Assembly (NCBI RefSeq): GCF_003086295.3
Contig: NC_092045.1
Span: forward strand, 91,588,693-91,652,692
Direction: 5' to 3'
Source: Arachis hypogaea
Taxonomy: Eukaryota; Streptophyta; Magnoliopsida; Fabales; Fabaceae
DNA: 64,000 nucleotides
A program made the translations under genes and the position numbers. Shown here one piece after another: positions 36,028 through 47,396 of this stretch. The first letter of the stretch is position 1; each line of letters starts with the position of its first letter. The notes beneath the pieces are model-generated. The model was not told the DNA's origin and did no database searches. It saw only the letters and a program-made list of their open reading frames with translations.

Positions 36028-37936
36028 TTATGGTGGCTTGTGCTTGTATTCATCCAAGAATCTCCACCAGTATTTGGAATTCTCACAGCCTCCGGGATCC
36101 CAAACTAGGCGCAGAAAGCCTTCAAGTAAGTTAAAACAAGTGACAAGGCCCCAAGAGTGTTGATTGCCATAATAAATTCCGGGGTCCCAAACCTTGCTTT
36201 TGCACCCATCTTCTTGTTGATCCTTAGTGTTCCAACCGGGTGGCAGGCAATCTGAATTCTCACTGAAGCGGCCAAACAACTTCCTAGACCCATTCAGTTG
36301 AGTTTTACACCAACCTTTGCATTTAAATTTTGAGCATACAACCATGTTGAACCTTGCAGGACAACTCTTACCACTAACCATCTTCCTTTTACTCTTGATG
36401 CCACAAAGAACTCAGAGAACTCTAAGTTGACCATCCGTCTCTAGTAGCCCATATTCAAGTGGAATTAGAAAGCTAAGGGATATGAATTTTACCCACTTGA
36501 ATGTTGTGAATGATGATGGCAACTTAGGGGGAGGAGTTTCTAATGAACTTGCAAGCTCTACTCCTTTGTGTTCTTCTTTGACAACTACCACCTCTTTGCA
36601 AGCTTCTTCAATTTTAACCTCTTCCTTTTGGTAGCTTTCTTCCACTTTAATCTTTTCTTCATTGCTTACCAAGAGCATGGGAGGTTGTGCTTTTTCTTCT
36701 TGAATCTCCATCTCTTGATAAACCTCTTCCAAGTCTTCAACCATGATATGCCTTGGAGGTTGTACACCCTCCTCAACATCAATTTCAAACGTCTTGGAAT
36801 GAGGTTCTATAACTTGAGTTTCCTATGGAAGTTCTGCATCTCCTAAATCTTCAACCACTTCTTCCTCTACAACTATTATGGCATCCTCCACTTGTTCCAA
36901 TGCAAAGTCATGCTCTTTATTGTCCATTGGAGTCTCTAGTGTCTCCTTCATGCTACGTTCTTCATTAGATTCTCCACATGAAGCCATGGGGGTTCCTTGA
37001 GTGTCCGAACATTTGGAAGGTAATTGTTTTATTGCTTGCTCCAATTGATGAAGGGTTGCATGAAATTGATCTACTGTTTCCTGGAAATAATCCCTTGACT
37101 CTTGTTCCTCATTGATGATTACCTTTCCATGACAACTCCCTTCAATTACTCCTTCACCTTCAAGGGTCTCTTCTACCTTCACCTTTAGTGCCTCCTCTAA
37201 CTCCTTATGAAGTATGAATTCGCGAAGACGATCCTCTCTCTCTTGTTCCATATCAATCGTATCGTTGGGATCATGTTGCTCTTGGATTGATGGATGTGGG
37301 TGCTCTTCCATGGATGGTGGTGATGGGATGGAGGGATCATTCTGTGGTTGAAAAGGAAGTGCACTAGAGCTTGAGAGTTGATTCTTGAAGGTATTTGGTG
37401 GTCCGATTTAGGCGGCGAGAGCTTGTATAGTAGAGTTTAGATCGACAAATGCTTTCTCCATGGAGGTTTGAGGTGGATAGGAGGGTTCATTTGTTGGGAG
37501 AAAGGGTTCATGGTAGGAAGGTGGTTCATCTTGATAATGATAAGGAGATGGTGTATATTGAGGTGGTGGTTCTGTGTATGGTTCATTTGGTGGTTGGTGT
37601 AGTGAATAAGGATTGGGGTCATATAGAGGTGAATGGTGGAAAGGGGCTTGTGAGTGTGGTGGTTTAAAGCTATGTTGAGGAGGTGGTTTATTGGCATATG
37701 ATGGGGGCTTGTTGGTAACTGCAAGGGGGTCCACCATATCTATCAGCTTGGTATGCATTATAGAATGGTCTTTGTCCATGATATCTTGGAAGGTGTTGTC
37801 GCCTAAAGGGTTGATCAGCTCCTCTTGGCTCCGTCCATCTTCGATTGCTTTGACCTTGATGCATATTCCTGTTATAACTTTCTCTTCCTGCAACATAGTC
37901 ATAACCAGACTCGCAGCCAAAGGGGTGAGAGTTCAT
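36028..37936 (-). pseudogene. Unrecognised long ORF of the nested element (no gag/pol similarity)
   Basis: Element-sense frame starting ATG at 37936, 180 bp after the primer site. About 635 codons are traceable with one frameshift in a C-run (37703-37707). Four stops interrupt it: TAA 37408-37410, TAG 36823-36825, one ending the segment at 36412, and the terminal stop at 36028. N-terminal part: Tyr/Arg/Gln then Pro-rich (PFRRQHLPRYHGQRPFYNAY, HQPPNEPYTEPPPQYTPSP). Middle: strongly acidic and Glu-rich, coiled-coil-like (EEALKVKVEETLEGEG). C-terminus: Cys/Trp/Gly-rich (DCLPPGWNTKDQQEDG, RLVWDPGGCENSKYWWRFL). No RT, protease, integrase or CCHC knuckle is seen. I do not recognise the product. Confidence 0.6.
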
Positions 37937-38116
37937 AGTAGTAGAAGAAAATAAAAAAAAAACTAACAAAAAGAAAATATTTTGAAAAAGATATAATTTT
38001 TGAAAAAGGATAAGATAAGATAAAAAATTTTAAAATCTGAAATTTTTTTTGAAAAAATATTTACAATAACCAATAATAAGACACACGTTTGCAATTTCTC
38101 GGCAACGGCGCGTTTT

Positions 38117-39603
38117 TGACGTTAGAATTTTTGCTAGTAAAGAATTTTGTAAAAATATAATCGTGTTGTGAGTATAGATTCTAAACCAACAGAAAATCCC
38201 TTCGTACAAACGTTTTGGTTGTCACAAGTAACAAAACCCAATAAATTTATAAACCGAAGTATTTAAACCTCGGGTCGTCTTCTCAAGGAATTGCAGAGAA
38301 GTATGATTTATTATTGGTTATGGAAAAACAGTGTTTGGGTTTGAAAAAGATTTTTAGCAAGAGAAATAGATTGAAAGAATTAATAAATTAATAACTAGTA
38401 AAACTCTTGGCAATGTATGAAAACTAGAAGTCCTATCCCAGTTATCCTTATCAATTGTGATGAGAATTGAATTTTTTTTCCCACTTAATTAACCTTTACT
38501 AAAGCAAAGGAAAGTCAAGTGGACTAATTAGTTTGATCATCAAGTCCTAGTCAATCCCTATGGGAAAACTAGCTTTAGAGCGATCTAGATCAATTAGAAT
38601 CTGCCAATTTCAACCACTGCTGAGTTTGATAACTCAAGAGTTACCAATTAATCAACCAAAGCCAAAAGGGAATAAAATCTACTTGAATGAAAATAATTTG
38701 GATAGAGCCCAAGCATCAATAACATATAAATCTGAAATACCTCAATTTATATTAAATAAAGATGTCAATTCTAACATGGACAATATTCATAAGCCAATTG
38801 GGCGACATAAATCAAACACAAATAAAAGTATCAGAGTAAATAAAAGTAGAAGAGAAACATAAATTATTGAACCTGGTATGAAGAAACAATCCTAATCCTA
38901 ATAGAAATCCTAATCCTAAATCCTAAGAGAGATGAGAGAACCTCTCTTTCTAAAAACTACATCTAAAACCTAAAATTGAATTATGATCTGATATGAATTG
39001 ATTTCCTGAGTCTCTGCATGTTCCCGAACTTTAATCTGTGTTTCTGGGCCGAAAACTGGGTTGAAACGCGGCCTGAAATCTGTGCCAGCGACTTCTGTAA
39101 TTCTGCAGATCGCGCTCGTCACGCGTCCGTGTCGTCTACGCGTTCGCGTCATTCAGCATTTCTCGTACCACGCGTGCGCGTCGTCCACGCTTTCGCGTCG
39201 TTTGTGCAGCTTCCAGTCCGCGCGGTCGCGTCAGGTACGCGAGCGCGTCACGGTAATTCCTTCTATTTCGCGCGGTCGCGTGAGCCATGCGACCGTGAGA
39301 CTTCTCGCTGGTCATCTCCTCAATTCCTTGTGTTCCTTCCATTTTTGCATGCTTCCTCTTCATTCCTTACGTCATTCCTGCCCTATGAAGCCTGAAACAC
39401 TTAACATACAGATCACGGCATCGAATGGTACGAAGGAAGATAAAAATATACAACAAAAAAGTCCTTAGGAAGCAAGTTATTAATCATATGATATTTTTAG
39501 GAAGGAATTGTAAATACATGTAAATCATATGAATAAGTGGGTGAAAAGCTTGATAAAACCACTCAATAAAACACAATATAAACCATAAAATAGTGGTTTA
39601 TCA
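38117..39603 (-). repeat. 5' LTR of nested element
   Basis: 1,487 bp, near-identical to 31615-33100, with a CGCG-rich block at about 39090-39300. Confidence 0.9.
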
Positions 39604-39706
39604 AGATGATTCGAAACATTGCAGAATTATATTCATTTATAGATTTAAAATCTTGTAGACGCAAGTGCGTCCATTCATATCGAGCTTGAGGAAGTATCAC
39701 CGTTTT

Positions 39707-39973
39707 CTAATGATTATACCTTTCTTCAAGGTCTTTCCAAATATCTGCAGGATCTTTTAACGTGAGATATTCATTTTTCAATCCTTCGTCAAGATGACGA
39801 CGAAGAAAAATCATGGCTTTGACTTTATCCTTCTGGGATGCATTATTTTCAGCCTTAATGATATTTCCAAGATCCATTGAATCAAGATGAATTTCAGCAT
39901 CTAATATCCATGATAAATAATTATTTCCAGATATATCAAGCGCATTGAATTCAAGATGAGAGAGTTTCGACAT
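39707..39973 (-). pseudogene. Copia gag N-terminus, separated by insertion
   Basis: The 89-codon start of gag (MSKLSHLEFNALDISGNNYL) lies about 60 bp downstream of the 5' LTR and primer-binding site. Similarity continues past 39707 to the insertion point at 39608 (SINEYNSAMFRI) and resumes at 31614 (RMKLCGK), so one gag has been split by 8 kb. Confidence 0.85.
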
Positions 39974-40375
39974 AATGAAAATTTGTTACCTGAGTCTTCT
40001 TAAAAATTTGATCAGAGTCTCGTGCTAATAACGTGTTGTGAAATAAATAAATAAATAAGATAAATAAGGAAGATGTAATAAAATAAAGTATAAATAGAAA
40101 AATACTATTATCTGTATTTACCAATACTATTATACTACTATAAAGATAATATATTAATATTATATTAGTAGTAAGAGAAAAGTAAATAAGTGCTTAATAG
40201 TAAGAAAGAAAGAGGGGGAATATTTTAGTTTTTTATTATTGTTGTACGTAACACTCATATGATTACTTCTCTATATATAAGCATATGAAATTCTTCATTC
40301 AGCATTGAAAACAAAAACCAACCGCCCACATTATTGGGTATTCAATTAACCTTATCAGAACAATTCTCATGCTAC

Positions 40376-41915
40376 TATAGTTATAAAAACTGGACCGGAC
40401 CGATTGGAAAACTGGTGAATTGGTCATTTGGCCGGTTCGATTAAGCAATCTGACCGCATAAGGTAAAGAACTAGAGAGAATCAGGTTAAACCATCCGATT
40501 TTGATAAAAACCTACAAACCGGTGGTTTTGTGTAACCCGGTCGGTTCGAAACTTTTTTTTCCCTTACCAAAATGACAACTTTTTGGTCGTTTACAAAAAA
40601 AAAATGGCTACCCATCCCCAGGAGCTCGAAGACCGTCTCTCTTCCTCACCTCATCACATCATAGTCTCTCAGTCTCTCACAATCTCACTCTAGAACTGAC
40701 GATTGCCGGCCGTCTCCTCTGCTTCGTCGCCGGTTTTGGTGCGTCGATGTCGCGTCTGTGGTTCCCGGCGTCGTCCCATCTTTGGCTCGCAAGCAACCTG
40801 TCTCGTTGTGTCTCATTGTTCTGCATCTTTCGTCGTTGTCGTCGTCACGTCCTCTCCATCGCTGCTGCCTCCCCTTCGCCTAAGTTTGCTTTTGTGCGTT
40901 CGTGAAGTGAAAATGAAACCCATTATCTCTGTTTCTTTTTTTTAGTTATTCAGTTGGATTTTAATTTGATTAAAGGAATGAGTAACTAATTAATGATGTT
41001 AAATTGTTAATTATGAATCTATTTATATTATATTGCTAATTATAACTTGTTGAATTTGTTGATAAATGCAAAGTCCCGCCAATTTCAGAAGGGTGATGAG
41101 CACTAAAAATATTATTGTATAACTTCAAGAGGTTATTCCAAATAACACTGGAAACACATAACTAACTACAGTAAAGCTATTTGTTCATAAGTGCAAGAAA
41201 AAAGTGTCAGCAAATAAGTCATATTTCTTTTTTGTCTTTAATATGTGTCTCGACAAAAATAATAGCGAGTCAAAAACCAAAGACAAGATAGAAAGTTTTT
41301 CGGTGGACAGAAAATTAGTCAAATTTTATTCCAGAATAAAAACATTTTGTATGATTTTGTATCTATCTCCTACTCCAAATTGATTTTTGTGTTTTCCAGT
41401 GTCTTTCGTATTTCTATCCTGAGAGAGAGTTATTAAATGTGCCATATGTATGCCTCATTGAATTATTCAATAACATCACCAAAGAATGGACATTGAAATG
41501 AGCTTAGACAGATAGTGCAAATAATCACAACATTAGAAAACAATGGCATAAGAAGGAAGCTAAACTTTAATGCTGCCATCTTTAAAAAACAATCAAGTAT
41601 AGAAGGCAGAGCACAAAGTTAGATATTATTGTGTTAAATTAAGATACTATTCTAATAGTACTAACTAATTTCATATCTATCTTTATATTAGTTATCTTTA
41701 GAATTTGAGACTTGGTTATTCTTAAAATAGCGAAGATATGTATTTTAAATTTTTTAAATTTTTTACTATTTTTTATTTTTTATTTACGTCGCACCGGTTT
41801 TACCATTTTAACTAGTGATTTATCGGTTAAATCAGTGAACTAGTAAACCAGTAACCTAACCAGTTTGATCACCGATTCGGTTCTTACAACTATCGATTCG
41901 GTTCTTACAACTATG
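40376..41915. mobile_element. hAT-like non-autonomous element
   Basis: Ends TATAGTTATAAAAACTGGACC (40376) and, inverted, CATAGTTGTAAGAACCGAATC (41915) resemble those of the element at 10970-14235. Flanking 8-bp repeats are CATGCTAC (40368-40375) and CATGTTAC (41916-41923). The right terminal repeat is tandemly duplicated (about 41874-41915). The GC-rich block 40690-40900 lacks a recognisable gene. No transposase. Confidence 0.68.
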
Positions 41916-41923
41916 CATGTTAC

Positions 41924-44900
41924 TATCTTTTTAAGAATTTTGATCCATTCGCTGCCCACTATTTCATTCCATATCTTTTCTTGTCTCGGCTTTTCATTTC
42001 TTTTGTCCTCATCCTCACATACCTTCCATTTCCCCCACAATTTAAAATTTGAATCAACAAAATTTTCATATAAAAAACATATAAAACAACACTTGCGCTG
42101 TCTTTTCATTAGTATCTTATCACTTAGTAAAACGACACCCAAGTAGCTAGCTAGGGATCTTAATTCCTTTCTCAGCTAAATATATGAAATCAAAAGAGAG
42201 AATTATTAGGGTTCTTCAGACTGAAATGCACAATATAATATATGGTAAGCATTGTATAGATAAACCTTCCACTAGATACACGGGACTGAGAAAACAAAGT
42301 GACATACGTAAATCAAATTTCTATGTTTTGTTTTTCTTAGTAGTTTCTTGAATACTCTTGTTCTTCTTAATGTTGTTCTTAAGAAACTTCTAATCCTTCA
42401 CAAGATTTTATTATTACTTTAGACATAATATTTGCCTTTCTCCAATTTGATTCCTTATATCAAATAACTTATTTGTCTTACCAAAACATTTTTTGCAGAA
42501 TCAAAGCATAAATTAAGATAGAACGCTTATATGAGCTATCTTCAAACTAAAAATAGTTAATTTTATGAGTGATATTTCTTGTTGTTCCTAGAGTTCTTGG
42601 CTCTAACATCGTGATTTATTCTGTTACTTAATTTCTTAACCTTAATTCTTTTACTAATTCTTCTTTCCTTCCTGTATTCATAACTTTTCGGAGTTTTTTT
42701 ATTAATCTTTCCTCTTATCCTAATCAAAAGTTATAGATTACATATAAACACGAAAAATCATAAATACAAACAAGCACACAAAGAACATAGCAAATAGCAA
42801 ACACAAAGAATGAACAATAAACAAATACAAGCAAATGTGCAAACAATATGATGCATGCATGTTCCTAGTGCAGGGCATGAGCTCATACATCGGTTAGCTA
42901 CCCACACCCAATGTTACCCGGGACGAATCCCGGATATAGTTTCTCCACTGAATCAGTCAGCACAGGTACCACATGAGTGTCCCCATGTTAGTCAAATACC
43001 AAAGCTACACAGATTTACCTGTGTCAGTCAGGCTAAAATTATAATCATAATATTGCTATAGCAAATGTGCATTCAGTGAGAAACGGGATACCATATGGCC
43101 GAACCCATATCAATCAAATACCACTCTGCTTTAAAGTGGGCGTCCCCACCTAGCAACTCTGCCTAACTAGTACATTTTTTTTAGCTGGGTCTCTGCCCAG
43201 TCCGAACATTTTTGCGGACGGGGTTTCTCTGCCCAGTCAATATGTTTCTTTGACTGAGGCATAAGGCATCTTGGGAATAGCTCTTTTAACTCTGTATCTT
43301 TTTTTCTGTAAGGGATCACTACTTTTAATATTTTCTCAAACATTTAAACTTTCTTATACTTTTTTCTCATCTTTCACTATAAAATGTCCCCGACGTTCCA
43401 ATTTCTTTTTTATACTAAAAACTATCAAATTTCTTTTTTATACTAAACTATCAAACGACCTCCAAATCCAGCAAACTTTATATTCACGCGTACGTATCAA
43501 ACTAAAGTTTCTAAAGAATTAAGAATCACATTTTTCTGGATGGTCTAGCTCTACTTATTGAAGAGAAATCGAGACCCATGTACCGATTTTTCCGAACATC
43601 ACAACATCACCTTGTATCTTCGCAAGGTGGATATATGTTGTGAAATACTAGCGTAACAACTCAATTTACTAATGGACGTGTTCCAGGGACTCTAAGGGTC
43701 AGTTTAGTTTTGGTTTTGGGTGTTTGTATTAAGAATTGAATTTTTTTATAAATATTCAAAATTCGACTGCCCTGTTTGGTAACTTCTTCAAAAAAATAGC
43801 AAATAGTAGTAGACTTTGAAAAATTAGAAATAAAAACTCTCAACTTTGGTATGGTTATACTAGACTCTCCTAATTTTTATTTGGTTCAAGTTTCAAAGCA
43901 TTCTCATTTCGAAAACGAAAGTTATGCATATTCTATTTTTGAGAGGGTTTTGTTTAGTTAACCAGTGAACCGGTTAATTTCTAAAGTGCATAATTAATTT
44001 TTTATAATTGCTATGGCTCTGAAATTTGAACTGAATGAACTAGACATCATAGGCTTCTATTTGATTTTGGTCTCACCTCAACAGCCCTTTTGGATTAGAA
44101 GTTATACATCTAGGAAGTCACTGCTCTAAATATGGAAATTCTGTTTAGCCAACAGTGTGCAGTAATTTTGTAAAATCTATAACTCCCAATGTATAAGTGT
44201 ATGACTAAAAAAATTATTAGCTTTTGAGGAAATAAAATTAGACACCCTAAAGTTTTACCCCCAAGTAGTTGCACACCAAATCAAGTTCTGGATCAATACC
44301 GGTAGCTCACACAAGTGGCTGGTATAACTAAACGAGTTACAGGATTGCATGTCAATCAAACAGTGAACTTGTCATTTTGTAAATTACATAATTAAGTATA
44401 TAAAAATGGTTTTATCCTAAAATTTGGTCACATTGTTCTTGACATGTCAATCTCTCAAATGTATTTAGTCGTATCTTAAAATTCATGAGAATTTAAAAGT
44501 TACATAGGTTAGAAGTTGCTGCTGCAATAGCTTTAAAACAGGTTTTTCAGCAGAAACCATTTACTTTCAATAATTTTTATCTTCCAACCTTCTCATTAAC
44601 AAATTCTGAAATTTTTAGGGAAGGTTCTGAACTCATCAAGGATTTCTAAGATAATTATTTCCTTTATTTTGGATGGCTAGATTTTGCCCATAAATTCAAG
44701 CAAGTTGCTGCCTAATTTGGTAACAGATTCTACAACTATTGGCTTAGGTTTTAACTAAGCAATTCCGTTAGCTAAGCTTCTAATCCTCTTCTAATCATGA
44801 TTCTATACTTCTTAAACTTTCATAGACTTGTTCATCTTAACCTTACATACCGAAGAGCTCAGCTCTTGTTCATTTCATCATTCATTCATTAGATAATCAT

Positions 44901-46307
44901 TCAAGAGCAATATAGTGCAATAATTCATCATAATAGCACTATAGTCCTAATCATTATATTTAATCAGCAGCAAATACATCAAGCAACCATTTATTTCATC
45001 ATCAAATATCATCAATCACATAATCACAAACATGCAATTAAACTAGCCCAACCCCTACCTCGTTGGAGTTCACTCTTGGTTACACTTGGTTCAAACTCTC
45101 TCTTCCTTTCTCGGTTAGTTTTCCTCCAAGCTCTGGCCAGTCCCTTCTTGGCTTGTGATTCAGCTGTTCTAACAGAGTTCTAATGGAGCAAGAGGAATGA
45201 TCAGAGTTTTCGAATTGGAAGGAGAAGAAGGTAACGTTGGTGTGGCTCCTTCTCTGTTTTGGTCAGTCACCATTCTTTGCTATCACTCTCCTTCCTCTAT
45301 TGATGGTGCAACGAAGAATCAAGAAGAAGACAAAGAACTCCTCCTCACTTCCTCTCGGCCAGCTCCCTCTCTCATGTGATGACCCAGAAGAAGCAGTGTG
45401 CATATAAATAGGAAAAGGTGGTATGAGTGCTGCGTTGGTTTCTTCTTCAGGGAACACCTAATCAGAGGCCATCATTGTAGGAGGTAAGCAAGAGGTGTAA
45501 CTGGGGTTGAGTATTCCTCTTTAGTTCGTTCATCAGACGAAGAAGGAAGATGATTAGGGCTTTTATCATGGTTAAAGGGGTTCTTGATATGTGTATACTT
45601 TTGATCCTGGTTTGATTGAACCGAAGAAAGCGGTTTAATGTGTGTTGGTTCAAGATTGATGAGAATAATATTGATGAGAAGAAAGCGGTTTCATCCTGTT
45701 GAGAGAATAAGATTGATGAGGTGTGATGATAAAATGTGGAAGACAGAAAATTGTGGCTTTATACTAAAGAAAAATCAGTTTGATTATGAAAGAATAGAGT
45801 TGATTTGGTTTGGTTTAAGATTGGCTAAATTTTTCAGTTTTTTATTTTTCTCTAGGTAATATTACAAGAGACTTCATGAATTTTGATTGAAGATAATTCC
45901 TTGATGTTATGGCCTAATTGCCAAAAAAAAAAATACAGTTTAATGATTAAACTGTAAAATTATCGGTCTTTAAACCGTATCAATTTAAACAACCGGCAAT
46001 TAAGGAATTAGTAGCAGAGAGTATCTTGGCTCCAAATCATATCTAGAATACTTTACCAAGGCTAAATCAATCAAGAAAAACTAGTAGTAAAGTTTCTATA
46101 GATGTATTTAACTCGACGGTCAAATTCATCGTTATCAGTACGGTTGTTGCCTTAGGACATGTTTTTATCTCTCACAGCATATTTATTCTTTTCACTTATC
46201 TAATATAAATCCGCCTTATAATATATGATAAGGTGATTCTTGGATATTTATCGAATTCTCATCACAGAATTTCTGAGAATAAATTTTGTGGAGAAACGAG
46301 GTGTTAC
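41924..46307. other. Unassigned, probably LTR-derived non-coding DNA
   Basis: No gene recognised. The right border reads, on the complement, TGTAACACCTCGTTTCTCC, a typical Ty3/gypsy LTR start, so part or all may be a minus-sense LTR. A moderately GC-rich patch (42855-43250) has phrases such as GAATCCCGG and GTCTCTGCCCAG repeated (43190, 43235). No frame matches a known family. The left border was not found. Confidence 0.3.
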
Positions 46308-46845
46308 AACCAGCGCCTAAGAAAAAGAGGACGGGAGAATCTAGCAGCAGCAATGATGATGCGAAAAAATGATGAACAACGCCGAAGAAGGAGGGGGTTG
46401 CCAACGTTGGAGGGGACTTCCGGAGAGGAGTGGGCTGCTGAAGCGATGAGAGGGGTAGAGAGAGAGTGGGAGGCAAGAGGGTTAGAGAGAGAGAGAGAGA
46501 GAGAGATTCAAATGAGGAGGTAGATGGTTCGCGGTTCGAATTTAGGGTACAATTATCGTTGGATTTACATGCAGATAAATCTGACGGTAACATGTTGCGG
46601 GTTACCAAAACACAGCGTTCCACTAAGTGGGTTTACCATCGGACTTTCCTGCCGATAAACCTGACCCTAAATGTCGTGCATATTTTTTCCGTTTTCTATC
46701 CAATTATTACCAGTGAATTTACCGTCGAAAACGAAAATCCGCCGATAATATTTTAACATGACGAATTTGATGCCTAAACTGTCGTCAAAGACGCCGCTAC
46801 TCTACAATGCTAAATTCGACGATAATAAACATTTTTCTTGTAGTG
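46308..46845 (-). mobile_element. CACTA element terminus (truncated)
   Basis: On the complement the right end reads CACTACAAGAAAAATG (46830-46845), the terminal inverted repeat of CACTA transposons. It is followed inward by short subterminal repeats of GCCGATAAA / TTACCGTCG / GACGGTAAC type (46560-46830). The other terminus is not seen; the left side appears cut by the LTR-like border at 46307. No transposase in view. Confidence 0.65.
46484..46505. repeat. (GA)n microsatellite
   Basis: Eleven GA units read directly, inside the CACTA fragment. Confidence 0.85.
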
Positions 46846-47239
46846 TTAGCTACATATCATTTCAGCAAAGAGAGGACTAAAAAATCAAACACAATTTTGT
46901 TAGACAGTTAATTTTTTCCACCAACAAAATAGTGAATAAACAAAACTTCAGAGTTTGAATTATTATCGTAATATATATATAAGAAAACAAAATTATAGGT
47001 GAAAATAAGTTAGAGTGATTTATCCTACAGTTTAGTCTAATCTAACCTATCTTGAATAAAGGGCAATTTTCTTAAATAAATAAAATGGGCAGCAAAATTA
47101 CCTGATTATACATTTTGGTAAAGGAAGACGCAATTGCATTTTTTCACAAATCTATAAAAATCGCTACTGCCAGCAGCAGATTAGCGTATAATGTAAACTA
47201 CTACTGCCAGCTGTGTTTTACGTGCACAATAGTTTAAAC

Positions 47240-47315
47240 AGAAATCGCTATAGGAAACAGCGATTTCTGTGGAGCACGATTTGACCATAAACCGCTATAG
47301 GCAGTAGCGGTTTAT
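47240..47315. repeat. Two hairpins upstream of MULE transposase
   Basis: AGAAATCGCT...AGCGATTTCT (47240-47268) and ATAAACCGCT...AGCGGTTTAT (47287-47315) are perfect 10-bp-arm hairpins with related loops. Related half-sites (AATCGCTACTGCC) occur at about 47159-47215. Probably the subterminal repeat of this MULE family. Confidence 0.7.
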
Positions 47316-47342
47316 GTGGAGGGTGCCTCGAGGCTGGTTGCC

Positions 47343-47350
47343 TATAAATA
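47343..47350 (+). promoter_or_regulatory. TATA box of MULE transposase
   Basis: TATAAATA, 47 bp upstream of the ATG at 47397. Confidence 0.5.
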
Positions 47351-47396
47351 CCCCTCCAAGGTAGTATTGAGGTGAGAAGAGTATCATTTCTCACAA

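Larger units (their letters stand above)
31615..39603 (-). mobile_element. Complete non-autonomous LTR retrotransposon nested in copia gag
   Basis: LTRs 31615-33100 and 38117-39603 (1,486 and 1,487 bp) are near-identical. On the coding strand they start TGATAAACCACTATTTTATG and end AACGTCA (AACGTTA in the left copy). Flanking 5-bp duplications are AGGTG (31610-31614) and AGATG (39604-39608). A polypurine tract GTGTGGGGAGGT precedes the 3' LTR at 33101. The primer site next to the 5' LTR reads GCGCCGTTGCCGAG, resembling the tRNA-Asp type used by Ty3/gypsy elements. The 5-kb interior has no gag, protease, RT or integrase, but holds one long unrecognised frame. Confidence 0.88.
26712..40362 (-). 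mobile_element. Ty1/copia LTR retrotransposon with a nested element
   Basis: LTRs are 26712-27039 (3' LTR, 328 bp) and 40034-40362 (5' LTR, 329 bp). They begin TGTTGTGAAATAA on the plus strand, end CA(C/G)AACA, and are highly similar. Coding is on the minus strand. The polypurine tract CAAGGGGAG abuts the 3' LTR (27040-27048). The primer-binding region next to the 5' LTR, on the complement, reads CGTTATTAGCACGAGACTC. Flanks ATTTC and ATTCT are only 3 of 5 identical. Domain order gag, protease, integrase, RT, RNase H is Ty1/copia. Without the nested 8-kb insertion the element is about 5.7 kb, normal for copia. Confidence 0.92.

Noticed and set aside
42855..43061. Possible short protein-coding exon
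   Set aside because: No similarity, no splice context, and surrounding DNA looks repeat-derived.
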